From NCBI GenBank assembly GCA_963976815.1, contig CAXBLU010000007.1, positions 1 to 64,000 on the forward strand: a stretch of DNA of 64,000 nt, in the 5' to 3' direction. A model generated the notes under the pieces. It saw nothing but the letters and a program-made list of their open reading frames with translations, made no database searches and was not told where the DNA came from. Origin of the DNA: JAHRVQ01 sp963976815. GTDB taxonomy: Bacteria; Pseudomonadota; Gammaproteobacteria; Pseudomonadales; Azotimanducaceae. Shown here one piece after another: positions 35,486 to 44,019 of this stretch. Within the stretch, counting starts at the first letter, position 1; every line of letters begins with the position of its first letter. Made by a program: the position numbers and the translations under genes.

Positions 35486-36655
35486 CTATTCCTCTGGCTT
35501 AGATTCTGAGCTCGGTTCCCGATAGGTTAACCGATAAATAACCCCCGCTTGGTCGTCCGAAATCAGTACGCTGCCGTCTTTTAGTTGTAACAGGTCCACC
35601 GGTCGACCCCAGGCCTCATTGGACGCTTCCAACCAACCTTCAATCAGCACCTCATGGCGAAGACCTCCAGTTTGTCCCTGGGCGACAGACACTCGATAGC
35701 CCGTATGACCCGCTTCTGGGGTTCTGTTCCAGGACCCATGTTCTGCGATCAAGGCTTGACGATGCAGCTTCGAGGGCAGCATCTTGCCGGTATAGAACAG
35801 CATGCCAAGGGGCGCAACGTGGGGGCCAAGTAACAGCTCAGGTTCAACATACTGATCCGCTGTTTTGCCTTTAGTACCAAACTCCGGATCAACAATGCCC
35901 TCGGCGTGATAATAGGGATAGCCGAAATGCTGGCCTTTGGCGGTCACCCGGTTTAACTCGCAGGAAGGGGAATCATCCCCCAGATTATCCCGCCCATTAT
36001 CCGTAAACCACAACTCACCTGTCTCGGGATGCCAGTCGAAGCCGACGGTATTCCGAATACCCGTGGCATAAATTTCAGGCTGCAGCCTAGACTTAGACTG
36101 GGACTGGGACTGGGACTGGGCAACATCAAATCGCAAAATAGAGGTGTACCTGGGGTCCGCCGAAAGGCAAATATTGCAAGGTGCACCCACCGGCACATAA
36201 AGCAGGCCATCGGGTCCAAAATCGATAAACTTCCAACCGTGATGTCGGTCAGTGGGTAAATCATCAATAATTTTTCTGGGTTCTGGAGGAGATTCCAGAC
36301 TGGTATCAATCCCTGGATATTCGAGAATTTCGCTGACCGCACCCACATAAAGATTGCCGTTTTGATAGGCGACCCCACTCGGCAGGTTTAGACCCGAATC
36401 GATCTCAATAACCTCGTCGGCGGAAAAATCACCATTCCCGTCGACAACGGCAAAGACCTTACCGAGTCGCCTGGTGCCTACATACACAATGCCATCGGCA
36501 CCCTGGGCCATCTGCCTGGCATTGGGCACCTCAGCATAAACCTCAATCTTGAAGCCATCGGCCATCCTCAGGGTTTCAAGGGGTAGTTCCTTTGCAGACA
36601 CAGGCAATGTAAGCGGCAACGCCAAACTAAGGCCAATCAATATTCTGGGGAGCAT
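35486..36655 (-). CDS. Secreted PQQ-dependent sugar/L-sorbosone dehydrogenase-like beta-propeller
   Basis: A 389-residue protein with a signal peptide (cleavage near LPVSA, residue 21) and a six-bladed propeller of the GDH-B/sorbosone dehydrogenase type: SGVAYQNGNLYVGAVSEILEYPG, HHGWKFIDFGPDGLLYVPVGAP, ATGIRNTVGFDWHP and ELWFTDNGRDNLGDD are typical. Family members oxidise aldoses with PQQ in the periplasm, but many members are uncharacterised. An SQ repeat (SQSQSQSQSKS, near residue 180) encoded by a hexamer tandem repeat near 36095-36120 replaces a loop. Convergent with ispB. Confidence 0.83.
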   Translation of the reverse strand: MLPRILIGLSLALPLTLPVSAKELPLETLRMADGFKIEVYAEVPNARQMAQGADGIVYVGTRRLGKVFAVVDGNGDFSADEVIEIDSGLNLPSGVAYQNGNLYVGAVSEILEYPGIDTSLESPPEPRKIIDDLPTDRHHGWKFIDFGPDGLLYVPVGAPCNICLSADPRYTSILRFDVAQSQSQSQSKSRLQPEIYATGIRNTVGFDWHPETGELWFTDNGRDNLGDDSPSCELNRVTAKGQHFGYPYYHAEGIVDPEFGTKGKTADQYVEPELLLGPHVAPLGMLFYTGKMLPSKLHRQALIAEHGSWNRTPEAGHTGYRVSVAQGQTGGLRHEVLIEGWLEASNEAWGRPVDLLQLKDGSVLISDDQAGVIYRLTYREPSSESKPEE

Positions 36656-36735
36656 GCAGTGGTATCCAGCAATCAGTTGTATAAATCATCCGGTTACCTA
36701 TTGGTAACCGGCGACAGCATAGTTTCAGTACGGGT

Positions 36736-37620
36736 TTATATCACGTAGGCGTCACCGGAGGCTCTAACCGTGATTTCGCTAATAGAAACACCCCAGGGTT
36801 GATTAATCGCATAGATAATCTGATCTGCTAAATACTCAGGGTCGAGGGCGTAGTAGCCGATTTTTTCTGGGTCCATTAACTCTGCCGGCACATTGCCTTC
36901 AGCTGCCTGGGCTAAACGCGCCATATAGGCCGCCGCATTGCCCCCCAGTATTCCGGAGACGGCAAGCGGATTGATCACCCCAGCACCAAGTCCAGTCGCC
37001 GGAATACCGGTAGGTTTCACATTAGTCACTTTGATTTTACCCTGGGTCTCCTGGCGTAAAGACTCCGACAGAAAATCTACCGCGGCTTTGGTCGCACCGT
37101 ACACACCACCTCCCGCCACAGGAAAATTACCGTAAATTGAAGACAAATTGATGATATGACCCCGACCCTGTTGAATCATCTGATCGTATACCGCGTTAAT
37201 ACCGTTCAATACCCCTTTGAAGTTGATATCGATACACCGCTCCCAGGCATCCTTCGCCTGTTCGTGATCTGCAAAAAAAGCCAGGGGCATAATACCCGCA
37301 TTGTTGATCATCACATCGATGCTACCGAAGGTCTCGATGGCATGCCTGGCCAAAGCCCTGAACTGATCACCGTCCGTCACATCCGCTACAAAGCTTGAAA
37401 TCTCTCCCTGCTTTGGCTTGGAGGCTGAATGGGAGCTTGAAACAGTATCCGGCAAAAGGCCGGACTGAATATTCCCAACGACATTATCAAGCTGCAATTG
37501 ATTAATATCAGCAGCCACAACTTTAGACCCCATCGCCACGGCTTTTTCGCTCACAAGCTTGCCGAAGCCACCCGCCGCCCCAGTGATCACGATCACCTTT
37601 CCTTGCATATAGTCCGTCAT
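36736..37620 (-). CDS. Short-chain dehydrogenase/reductase (SDR) family oxidoreductase
   Basis: A 294-residue classical SDR. NAD(P)-binding TGAAGGFGK replaces the standard TGxxxGxG near residue 15, NNAGIMP is at about residue 105 and the active-site YGATKAA Tyr-Lys pair follows. The start at 37620 is preferred: AGGA lies five bases upstream and the Rossmann fold begins normally; 36 open codons upstream look non-coding. The substrate cannot be deduced. The sequence between residues 60 and 75 (Ser/Lys rich, SSSHSASKPKQGE) is an insertion relative to typical SDRs. Confidence 0.88.
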   Translation of the reverse strand: MTDYMQGKVIVITGAAGGFGKLVSEKAVAMGSKVVAADINQLQLDNVVGNIQSGLLPDTVSSSHSASKPKQGEISSFVADVTDGDQFRALARHAIETFGSIDVMINNAGIMPLAFFADHEQAKDAWERCIDINFKGVLNGINAVYDQMIQQGRGHIINLSSIYGNFPVAGGGVYGATKAAVDFLSESLRQETQGKIKVTNVKPTGIPATGLGAGVINPLAVSGILGGNAAAYMARLAQAAEGNVPAELMDPEKIGYYALDPEYLADQIIYAINQPWGVSISEITVRASGDAYVI

Positions 37621-37767
37621 GTTGATCCTTAAGGTTGCCTCACAACAAATTGGCATTATGGTTTTTATCCAGTGATGCCACAATGACCCGCAACCCAAGG
37701 TTGCTCTAGATCCTGTGTTAGGTAGCAAGGTACATACTTCGCCCGACCGCTGGAACAGCAGGTCAGG

Positions 37768-40290
37768 TCAGGTAGCGGTATCCACCGGCTGGTCAGAATT
37801 ACCGTAGATTTTCAGCAACAATGCTGGCAAAACCGTCAAGTTCGCCACCAGTGCGAGCGCCATCGCCAGCGCGGTTAGCACGCCAAAATAAACCGTTGGA
37901 ATAAAATTCGAAAAAGACAGAACAGAAAAGCCAAAGATGACCGTGAGGGAGGTGAAATACATTGCCAGTCCAATACTGCCGTGACTCTCCTGAATGGCCA
38001 GGACAACACTGGCGCCATTTTCACGCTCGGCCTTAAACCGGTGCAGATAATGAATCGCATCATCGACGCCAATACCGATCACTATGGCCGCAATCGTGAT
38101 GGTCATCATGTCCAGGGGCATCCCCGCATAACCCATAATTCCAAGCACTCCCATCGGCGCAACCAAATTAGGCAAAATTCCAACCAGGCCAAGAACCGTA
38201 GAACCTAACAAGATACTGAACATCAGATAGGTTGCGATTAGCACAAACCCGATAGTTGATGCCTGGGAAACAAATAGTTGCTTAAGCATCTCATCAAACA
38301 AGACGGCCATCCCTGTTAAGCGTACAGAATCGGCATCAATACCAGCGTCCTCAAGACAAAAACGAATAATGTCATCAAGCAGGTCCGCTCGCGGCATACC
38401 TTCCCCACTGTCTCGAATTCTAGCCGAGATTCGTAACTCGCCGGTTCGGGGAGACGCGTAGGGTTCAATAAAGGCAGCCCTCAATTCAGGTGGAATCGCC
38501 TCTAAAATATAGTGAATAGCAAAGTCGTCCAGGGGCTCACCACCGTTAAATTCCCTGGCAACCCGCTCAAGATTAGACAATGAGATGACCTTGCCAATTT
38601 CCGGTCGCTGCTCTAGATTTTGTTGAATAGTCTCTAACAACTTAATCTTGTCTGGGGTAAACCAATACCGTTCAGGATAAGGGTCGTTTGCCTCACCAAA
38701 ATCATCGTCAGGATCGAGCCATTCCTCATAGGGTTCCTGCTGAATAATGATATCCAGCGGCATTGTGCCGCCCAATTCCTGATCAAGAAATAACATACCC
38801 CGGCGAATCTCTGTGCCGTCTTTGAAATAGTCGACAAAGCGATTTTCTAGACTCAACTGAGTAATTCCAATCAAACTTAACAGCGCCAGAATCATCGCCC
38901 CGCCAAGGGGTCGAGCTGGATGATGAATGCTGAGGTCTCGGAACCAGTTGGTGAGAGGTTGCTCTCGCCCCACCGTGACAGATTTCTCTGTTTTATGCGC
39001 AAGCAGTAGGACCGCCGGAAACAACAGATAAGTCACCAGCAGTGAGACGCCAACCCCCATACACATCATCGAGCCAAAGGATGACACAGGCTCGATGCCA
39101 CTCGTGAGCAAAGAACTAAAGGCCACAATGGTGGTTAACGCTGTGTAGATACAAGGCGCAAGCTTTGAGAGCATCGTCTCTCGAACCATTGTCAATTGAT
39201 CCGCTTCTTGATCCTCCCGCAACTCTCGATAGCGCACAATGAGATGGACGTTAAATGAAATTGTGATGATCGCCACAAGGGGTACAAAACTAGACGAAAT
39301 AACGGTTACCGCTTGCTGGAGATAACCTAACAAGCCCATCATCCAGAGTACGGATATTGCACTACTCAATAGCGGCAACAACACCCACCTGAGCTTTCTA
39401 AAGAAGAACCACAGGGAAAGAGCAACCAACAAAAGTATCGCAATACCGAAGTTGACCGTGTCGGCGCGAACATATGCGATCATATCTCCGGCGACCATGG
39501 GCACCCCGCCGAATCGAATGATTGCATCGCTTTGACTGTGATCGCGAATAGCACGTATTTCATCAATTAACTGTGCTCGCCGGATTTTTGCGCTTTCATT
39601 CTTTAAGAAGTAAGTTTCCTCGACCTCGGCCAACTCATCGGTTGAGGCGCTTGAATCCTGGCGCAATCTGGCACGGCGCTTTGATAGCGCAGCCAACTCC
39701 GGATTAGCTTCCAGGTTCACCTGGATGACTGCAGTTTTGGCATCCTCAGAAATCAACAACTCACGAAACAATGGACTGCGACGAAGCTCTTCTCGAGCGA
39801 GTGCTGTATCCGCAGTTCCTGCTCCGAGCGTTGTGTAGTTCGCATCGAATCGATCAAGACTAATCGGCGGACTTTTCAACAATGGAACATCGAGAATCGA
39901 GACCGTGTCTTTAACGCCATCCAATCGATTCAATTTATCCTGCAGTGCCGAGATCTGACCGAGTTCAACTTCACTAAACAAGTCGCTCGAGTCAGGCGAA
40001 TAGGTCAGCACTACAAAACTTGTCTCACCAAACGTTTCGACCATCCGGTTGTAGAACGCCAGGCTTTCGCTGTCCTCGACAAGCAGAGTTTCCGAGGAGG
40101 CATCAAAGACAAACTTCTGGGCATGATAAGCTGCCAGCAGGCTGAGCAAAGCCATCCCCCACAGAACAAGCCTTGGGCTTTTTATTAGAAGTTCATAACC
40201 CAGAAGAAGACTTCTCTTCACCGCATCAACACGCTTAAAGCTCAAGTGAACCCCGTTAGAATTTGTTGAACCAGCAAGCCAAAGGTACAC
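37768..40290 (-). CDS. RND superfamily (MMPL/HpnN-like) exporter
   Basis: An approximately 825-840-residue membrane transporter with duplicated RND architecture: one TM helix, a large periplasmic loop, a block of about five TM helices (residues 280-435), then the same pattern again (second block about 680-830). Motifs such as GIGVDDAIHYLHRFK and AILLLVALSLWFFFRKL are typical of the MMPL/SSD branch that exports lipids or hydrophobic molecules without a TolC-type partner. The N-terminus is uncertain: the ATG at 40290 lies inside the upstream permease gene, whereas TTG at 40245 overlaps that gene's TGA (TTGA) and GTG at 40221 follows; I think one of the latter is real. Confidence 0.82.
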   Translation of the reverse strand: MYLWLAGSTNSNGVHLSFKRVDAVKRSLLLGYELLIKSPRLVLWGMALLSLLAAYHAQKFVFDASSETLLVEDSESLAFYNRMVETFGETSFVVLTYSPDSSDLFSEVELGQISALQDKLNRLDGVKDTVSILDVPLLKSPPISLDRFDANYTTLGAGTADTALAREELRRSPLFRELLISEDAKTAVIQVNLEANPELAALSKRRARLRQDSSASTDELAEVEETYFLKNESAKIRRAQLIDEIRAIRDHSQSDAIIRFGGVPMVAGDMIAYVRADTVNFGIAILLLVALSLWFFFRKLRWVLLPLLSSAISVLWMMGLLGYLQQAVTVISSSFVPLVAIITISFNVHLIVRYRELREDQEADQLTMVRETMLSKLAPCIYTALTTIVAFSSLLTSGIEPVSSFGSMMCMGVGVSLLVTYLLFPAVLLLAHKTEKSVTVGREQPLTNWFRDLSIHHPARPLGGAMILALLSLIGITQLSLENRFVDYFKDGTEIRRGMLFLDQELGGTMPLDIIIQQEPYEEWLDPDDDFGEANDPYPERYWFTPDKIKLLETIQQNLEQRPEIGKVISLSNLERVAREFNGGEPLDDFAIHYILEAIPPELRAAFIEPYASPRTGELRISARIRDSGEGMPRADLLDDIIRFCLEDAGIDADSVRLTGMAVLFDEMLKQLFVSQASTIGFVLIATYLMFSILLGSTVLGLVGILPNLVAPMGVLGIMGYAGMPLDMMTITIAAIVIGIGVDDAIHYLHRFKAERENGASVVLAIQESHGSIGLAMYFTSLTVIFGFSVLSFSNFIPTVYFGVLTALAMALALVANLTVLPALLLKIYGNSDQPVDTAT

Positions 40291-41435
40291 AGAAGCGCCA
40301 CTACCGGCATGGCGATAGGCATATTAAAAGCAAGGTTGTCTGGTTGTTTTAATTTGATCCGTATCAGACTCAAATTTACCAACACAAATATTGCCAGCAT
40401 CATGGCGCTCGTGACCTTAGCAAGGGCAACCAAATCGAATGAAAGCGCTAGCGCCATCACAACCAAGCAGGTGACAAAAGTATTGCCAACCGGAGTGTGG
40501 GTGATGGGATTCACCCTGCCGAAGAATTCCGGAATTAGCTTCCGATCTGCCATTCCGTATAGCACACGAGCAGACATAATAATCTGCACCAGCGCGCCAT
40601 TTAAGATCGCAACCATGCCAATTAGACTCACCTTATGCATCGCGCTAAGATCGTGGCCCACCATCAGAGCCAGCGGCGATGCGCTTTCGCTTAATAGCTG
40701 CAAATCTATTCGCAGGGTTGCGACAACCGCTATTGAAAAATAGAGAAGACTAGAGGACGTGATCGCGATCAAAATCCCCCTTGGCATCGTGACCTCAGGT
40801 TCGATGACCTCTTCCGCGACACTCACCATGTCCTCAAAACCAATAAACGCATAGAACGCTATAAACGCGGCGGCAGTAATCGCGCCAATTCCAGCTGAAG
40901 CATCGATGATCTGGACAAAAGATTCTCTCTGTGGCAATTCACTCGCCACAAAGCAAACTAGTATGAGTCCTCCCACCTCCAGCAAGGTAATGATAGAAAT
41001 CAAGATCGCTGACTCCCTGATTCCCCAACTCGCCACAAGGAACATCACACCACAGAGCAGCACAATAATTAGCGGGCTACTCCATTCGATATAAAGTTGG
41101 AAGTAGCCTACGAACCCATGACATATCACCGCCGAAGATACGGCACTCGTGAACAGCAGCACAAAGGCCATAACCCTCGACAACCAGGGTCGTTCAAATG
41201 CGATATCAACAAACAACACCGAGCCGCCGCTTTTGGGATAACGGGAACTTAATTCAGCATAAGAAAACCCTGTTAGTCCGGCAATTAAACCCGCCAATAG
41301 GAACGCCAACCCCATACTGGCTTGAGCAATGCCTGCTACCTCGCCGAGCAACACATAAATGCCGGCACCGACAATGCTGCCAAGCCCATAGAACGCTAAA
41401 AGCGGTAGCGTGAGCCGTCTCTTCAGCTCAGCCAT
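40242..41435 (-). CDS. APC superfamily amino acid permease
   Basis: A 397-residue permease with about 11-12 TM segments, beginning LTLPLLAFYGLGSIVGAGIYVLLGEVAG, the APC-family TM1 with the unwound GxG substrate site. The length is shorter than typical (about 450) because the C-terminal soluble tail is missing. Substrate unknown; probably amino acids. It is followed with overlap by the RND exporter, so the two may be co-expressed. Confidence 0.87.
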   Translation of the reverse strand: MAELKRRLTLPLLAFYGLGSIVGAGIYVLLGEVAGIAQASMGLAFLLAGLIAGLTGFSYAELSSRYPKSGGSVLFVDIAFERPWLSRVMAFVLLFTSAVSSAVICHGFVGYFQLYIEWSSPLIIVLLCGVMFLVASWGIRESAILISIITLLEVGGLILVCFVASELPQRESFVQIIDASAGIGAITAAAFIAFYAFIGFEDMVSVAEEVIEPEVTMPRGILIAITSSSLLYFSIAVVATLRIDLQLLSESASPLALMVGHDLSAMHKVSLIGMVAILNGALVQIIMSARVLYGMADRKLIPEFFGRVNPITHTPVGNTFVTCLVVMALALSFDLVALAKVTSAMMLAIFVLVNLSLIRIKLKQPDNLAFNMPIAMPVVALLCTFGLLVQQILTGFT

Positions 41436-41480
41436 GTGCCGTCAAACCACTAGTTTTTTCCTGGGTTGCAAGTTTGGTCA

Positions 41481-41909
41481 TCAATAGTCATAGGTGGTCG
41501 GCACCCAAATTTCATATCGAGACTCTAAAAACGTAACCAGATTTGTCAGTTCCTCTACCGTCATAAACTCATTGTAATTTTGCATGCGCGACTGACCATC
41601 GTCGGTCGTGGTGTTATTGACGCCTTCACGGGATAGCCGGTGAGACGGATTGATGATCGAGGTAACCAGGTCCGCGTAGCTTTTTACTCTGGTGGTTTTT
41701 CCGCCCAGTGAAACTTTAATCTCGTGGTGGTCAGAACCCATATACGGAACGCCTTTTACAGTGTGACACTCGTTGCATTGCAGAAGCACAAAAGTCGTGC
41801 GACCTGCTTCTACATCGCCCGGCGGCAAATTAAACTCTCGATTGTTGCAGGCTGTAACCATTGCTAGCGAGAGGAAAACAAAAAGACATCGAGGCAACTT
41901 TTTGATCAT
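41481..41909 (-). CDS. Monoheme c-type cytochrome lipoprotein
   Basis: A 142-residue protein with a lipoprotein signal (SLAMVTAC, Cys21) and one heme-binding motif CNECH (near residue 45); a distal Met is plausible in SRMQNYNEFMTVEELTNLVTFLESRYE. It is anchored to a membrane and faces the periplasm. Some related proteins are annotated as sulfur- or sulfite-oxidation cytochromes, but nothing here proves the partner. It overlaps the upstream universal stress protein gene by four bases (ATGA). Confidence 0.85.
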   Translation of the reverse strand: MIKKLPRCLFVFLSLAMVTACNNREFNLPPGDVEAGRTTFVLLQCNECHTVKGVPYMGSDHHEIKVSLGGKTTRVKSYADLVTSIINPSHRLSREGVNNTTTDDGQSRMQNYNEFMTVEELTNLVTFLESRYEIWVPTTYDY

Positions 41910-42817
41910 GACGGCTCTCCTTTGCGGGGATCGTCCACATCATCGGGCTTCAGGACCAATACATCGCTGCTTAAATAGTCCACCACCTGTTCCGTCGTAC
42001 TACCAATCAACAAATCCGCCACCATACTGCGGGAAATCCCACCCATCACCACTACATTGGCATCCGCCAACTCCTCCGCCTGACGTAGGGCGAAGACCGG
42101 CGCCTCCTCTACTAGCAGCCGTTGTTCTTCTGGCAACCCCACATCATCCATGAGCGCCTTAAACGCCGCTTGATGTTGCGCTCTTGCCTCTAAAGGGTAG
42201 GTGCCAGAAAAAATTTCGGATCGATACGCATGCACAGCCAACACATTGCCATCCAGTAACTTCGCCAACCTTTGACTGACGTTTAGTATCTTGTGATCAA
42301 GACCCGAGGGTTTATGTCGTGCGTGGAACGGATCCACCGCAGCCACAATCGCCATTTGGTCCTTCCAGGGCTTGTCCTTAACAATCAGAAGAGGAGCCGG
42401 AGTAAAACGGAGCAATTGCCAATCGTCGTGGGTCAGCAACAACCTCGATATGGCACCATGACGAATGACGTGATGGATAATGAGATCCACATCAAAGAAT
42501 TTTGCGCGGGCGACTATCCCCTCGAAATTAGGGTAAGACCACTCCGCTACTGTGGTGACCACCAGGCCATTTTCCCGCAGCGGTTCTGCAATTTTCTCTA
42601 ATAAAGCTTTACGCTCTGCGAGATATTCCGAGCGCAGTTTCTTGATTTCTGGGCCATCAAAATAGTAGCCCTCGAGCAGGTACTGTGTGTGGTCACAGGA
42701 CAGCAGAATTAGCTCAAAATCATCTTGCTTGGCTAACTTTAGGGCTTTATCGAGGGAAACTTGATGATCGGCATCCGCATCAATTACCACCATAACTTTC
42801 TTGAACATGGGTCTCAC
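41906..42817 (-). CDS. Tandem universal stress protein (UspE-like)
   Basis: A 303-residue protein with two Usp domains (about 1-150 and 152-300). The second has the ATP-binding signature GGISRSMVADLLIGSTTEQV; the first is divergent (HVIRHGAISRLLLTHDDWQLL). Length and duplication match UspE. Such proteins bind nucleotides and support survival under stress. Translationally coupled to the cytochrome c lipoprotein, an association that suggests a redox or respiratory link, although this is inference. Confidence 0.88.
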   Translation of the reverse strand: MRPMFKKVMVVIDADADHQVSLDKALKLAKQDDFELILLSCDHTQYLLEGYYFDGPEIKKLRSEYLAERKALLEKIAEPLRENGLVVTTVAEWSYPNFEGIVARAKFFDVDLIIHHVIRHGAISRLLLTHDDWQLLRFTPAPLLIVKDKPWKDQMAIVAAVDPFHARHKPSGLDHKILNVSQRLAKLLDGNVLAVHAYRSEIFSGTYPLEARAQHQAAFKALMDDVGLPEEQRLLVEEAPVFALRQAEELADANVVVMGGISRSMVADLLIGSTTEQVVDYLSSDVLVLKPDDVDDPRKGEPS

Positions 42818-42945
42818 CTTTATTGGATGATCGTTCAGCTTTTATTATGTGCAATGTCTCGAAGCAGGGACTTGATGTAGATCAACCTTTAGGTCGGAAA
42901 CTGCTAGTACACAGGCGGCCATAATCTGGACGCAGAAACAAATAG

Positions 42946-42971
42946 GCCCGCTATCCTTTCGGCTAGCGGGC
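42946..42971 (-). terminator. Intrinsic terminator of the small basic protein gene
   Basis: GCCCGCTA (42946-42953) pairs with TAGCGGGC (42964-42971), loop of 10 bases. On the minus strand CTATTTGTTT follows; on the plus strand TTATTATTG follows. It lies 20 bases after the stop of the 34-residue gene. Confidence 0.75.
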
Positions 42972-42991
42972 TTATTATTGCGACTTGCGTC

Positions 42992-43096
42992 TTACTTTCT
43001 TTTCTGCTTTTTAGCAGGTTTAGCAGCGGAAACCGTTGCGCCTGTTTTTGGCTTGGAAGATTTGGACACAGATTTTTGCTTTGTAGCCATCTGCAT
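42992..43096 (-). CDS. Small Lys/Ser-rich basic protein
   Basis: A 34-residue open frame, MQMATKQKSVSKSSKPKTG..., with 11-12 lysines or arginines and no acidic residues. GGAG lies four bases before the ATG at 43096 (a second ATG at 43090 is also possible), and a good terminator follows 20 bases after the stop, so it looks like a self-contained transcription unit. The composition resembles small nucleic-acid-binding proteins or the H1-like C-terminal tails of Proteobacteria. No function can be assigned. The upstream open frame to 43195 is not needed. Confidence 0.6.
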   Translation of the reverse strand: MQMATKQKSVSKSSKPKTGATVSAAKPAKKQKRK

Positions 43097-43261
43097 ATTA
43101 CTCCAAAAATGACCCCACCCGATGTGAGGCAAACGCATATTAATCCCAGATTCTAAAAACGCAATAGGGTGATGAAAAATATTTTTATACTCCAACGGAA
43201 CAACTCAAGCCCGTCAATTCTCCGCCAGCTTTCGAGGCTAATTCTGCTGCTTAAATAAGTT

Positions 43262-43909
43262 CTAGTCCCCATCAGATACAACTGTCCTGCTTCGTTGATA
43301 GGCCAAATAACCAATCCCTACCGCGCCACCGACACCGACAATCCAGTAGGCGTATTCATCCCACCAATTGACGAAGCTCTGGCCCAAAAAGATGATGGCA
43401 ATGACACCGGGCAATATGCCAATCAGCGTACCCAGCAGAAAGGTTGCCAACGAAATAGGTGAGGCAGCGAGCACCCAATGCACAACGGGGTGCAGGAACG
43501 TCGTTAGCCGAATAGCCACGATTGCCCTAAGCGGTGAATTTTGCAGGCCTTTATTTAGTCCTTCGAACCCTTTTGGCAATTTTTCATGAAAGCGATCTCC
43601 GAGAACATGTCTGGCCACTAAAAAAGCAACCGTCGCAGCCAACAATGCTGCGACGAGTGCTAGCGGCAGCGCTATCCACCACGGCCAGATCAGTCCAGCA
43701 CAGAGCACCCAGAAAACCGAAGGGACCTGCAACAGCTCTCCAGCAACAAATGCCACCACAAATGCAATGGGGGCCCAGACCCCGAGTGTAGCTTTAATTT
43801 CACGCAATCGATCAACCGTCAGATACTCAAAAAAATCGAAGTACCAGGCGCAAGCAAACGCAATGGCGAGGATTAATGCTATGGCAATTCGGGTTAAGTT
43901 TTGCATCAC
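43262..43909 (-). CDS. TVP38/TMEM64 (DedA-like, VTT domain) membrane protein
   Basis: A 215-residue inner-membrane protein with about five hydrophobic segments and the VTT-domain pattern (WAPIAFVVAFVAGELLQVPSVFWVLCAGLIW ... ARHVLGDRFHEKLPKGFEGLNKGLQNSPLRAIVAIRL). Family members include undecaprenyl-phosphate and phospholipid flippases/scramblases; the specific substrate is unknown. Start is GTG at 43909 or ATG at 43906, both inside a 9-base inverted repeat shared with the divergent transporter gene promoter. Confidence 0.86.
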   Translation of the reverse strand: MMQNLTRIAIALILAIAFACAWYFDFFEYLTVDRLREIKATLGVWAPIAFVVAFVAGELLQVPSVFWVLCAGLIWPWWIALPLALVAALLAATVAFLVARHVLGDRFHEKLPKGFEGLNKGLQNSPLRAIVAIRLTTFLHPVVHWVLAASPISLATFLLGTLIGILPGVIAIIFLGQSFVNWWDEYAYWIVGVGGAVGIGYLAYQRSRTVVSDGD

Positions 43910-43959
43910 AGAACTGTAGCAGCCCTGCCCGCGGATTGGGTAGAGACAGCTCTGTGATG
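43904..43959. promoter_or_regulatory. Inverted repeat in the divergent TVP38/peptide transporter region
   Basis: CATCACAGA (43904-43912) and TCTGTGATG (43951-43959) form a 9-base inverted repeat with 38 bases between. The left arm contains the TVP38 start codon. It could be a paired operator or coincidence; no family-specific match is recognised. Confidence 0.35.
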
Positions 43960-44019
43960 AAAAAAGTGTGGAGTTCTGTTACAACGGTTCAACATGCTGG
44001 GTGAAATAAGTAGTGAGTT

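Noticed and set aside
42992..43195. 67-residue version of the small basic protein
   Set aside because: The first 33 residues have a different composition and no ribosome binding site; the start at 43096 has GGAG at good distance.
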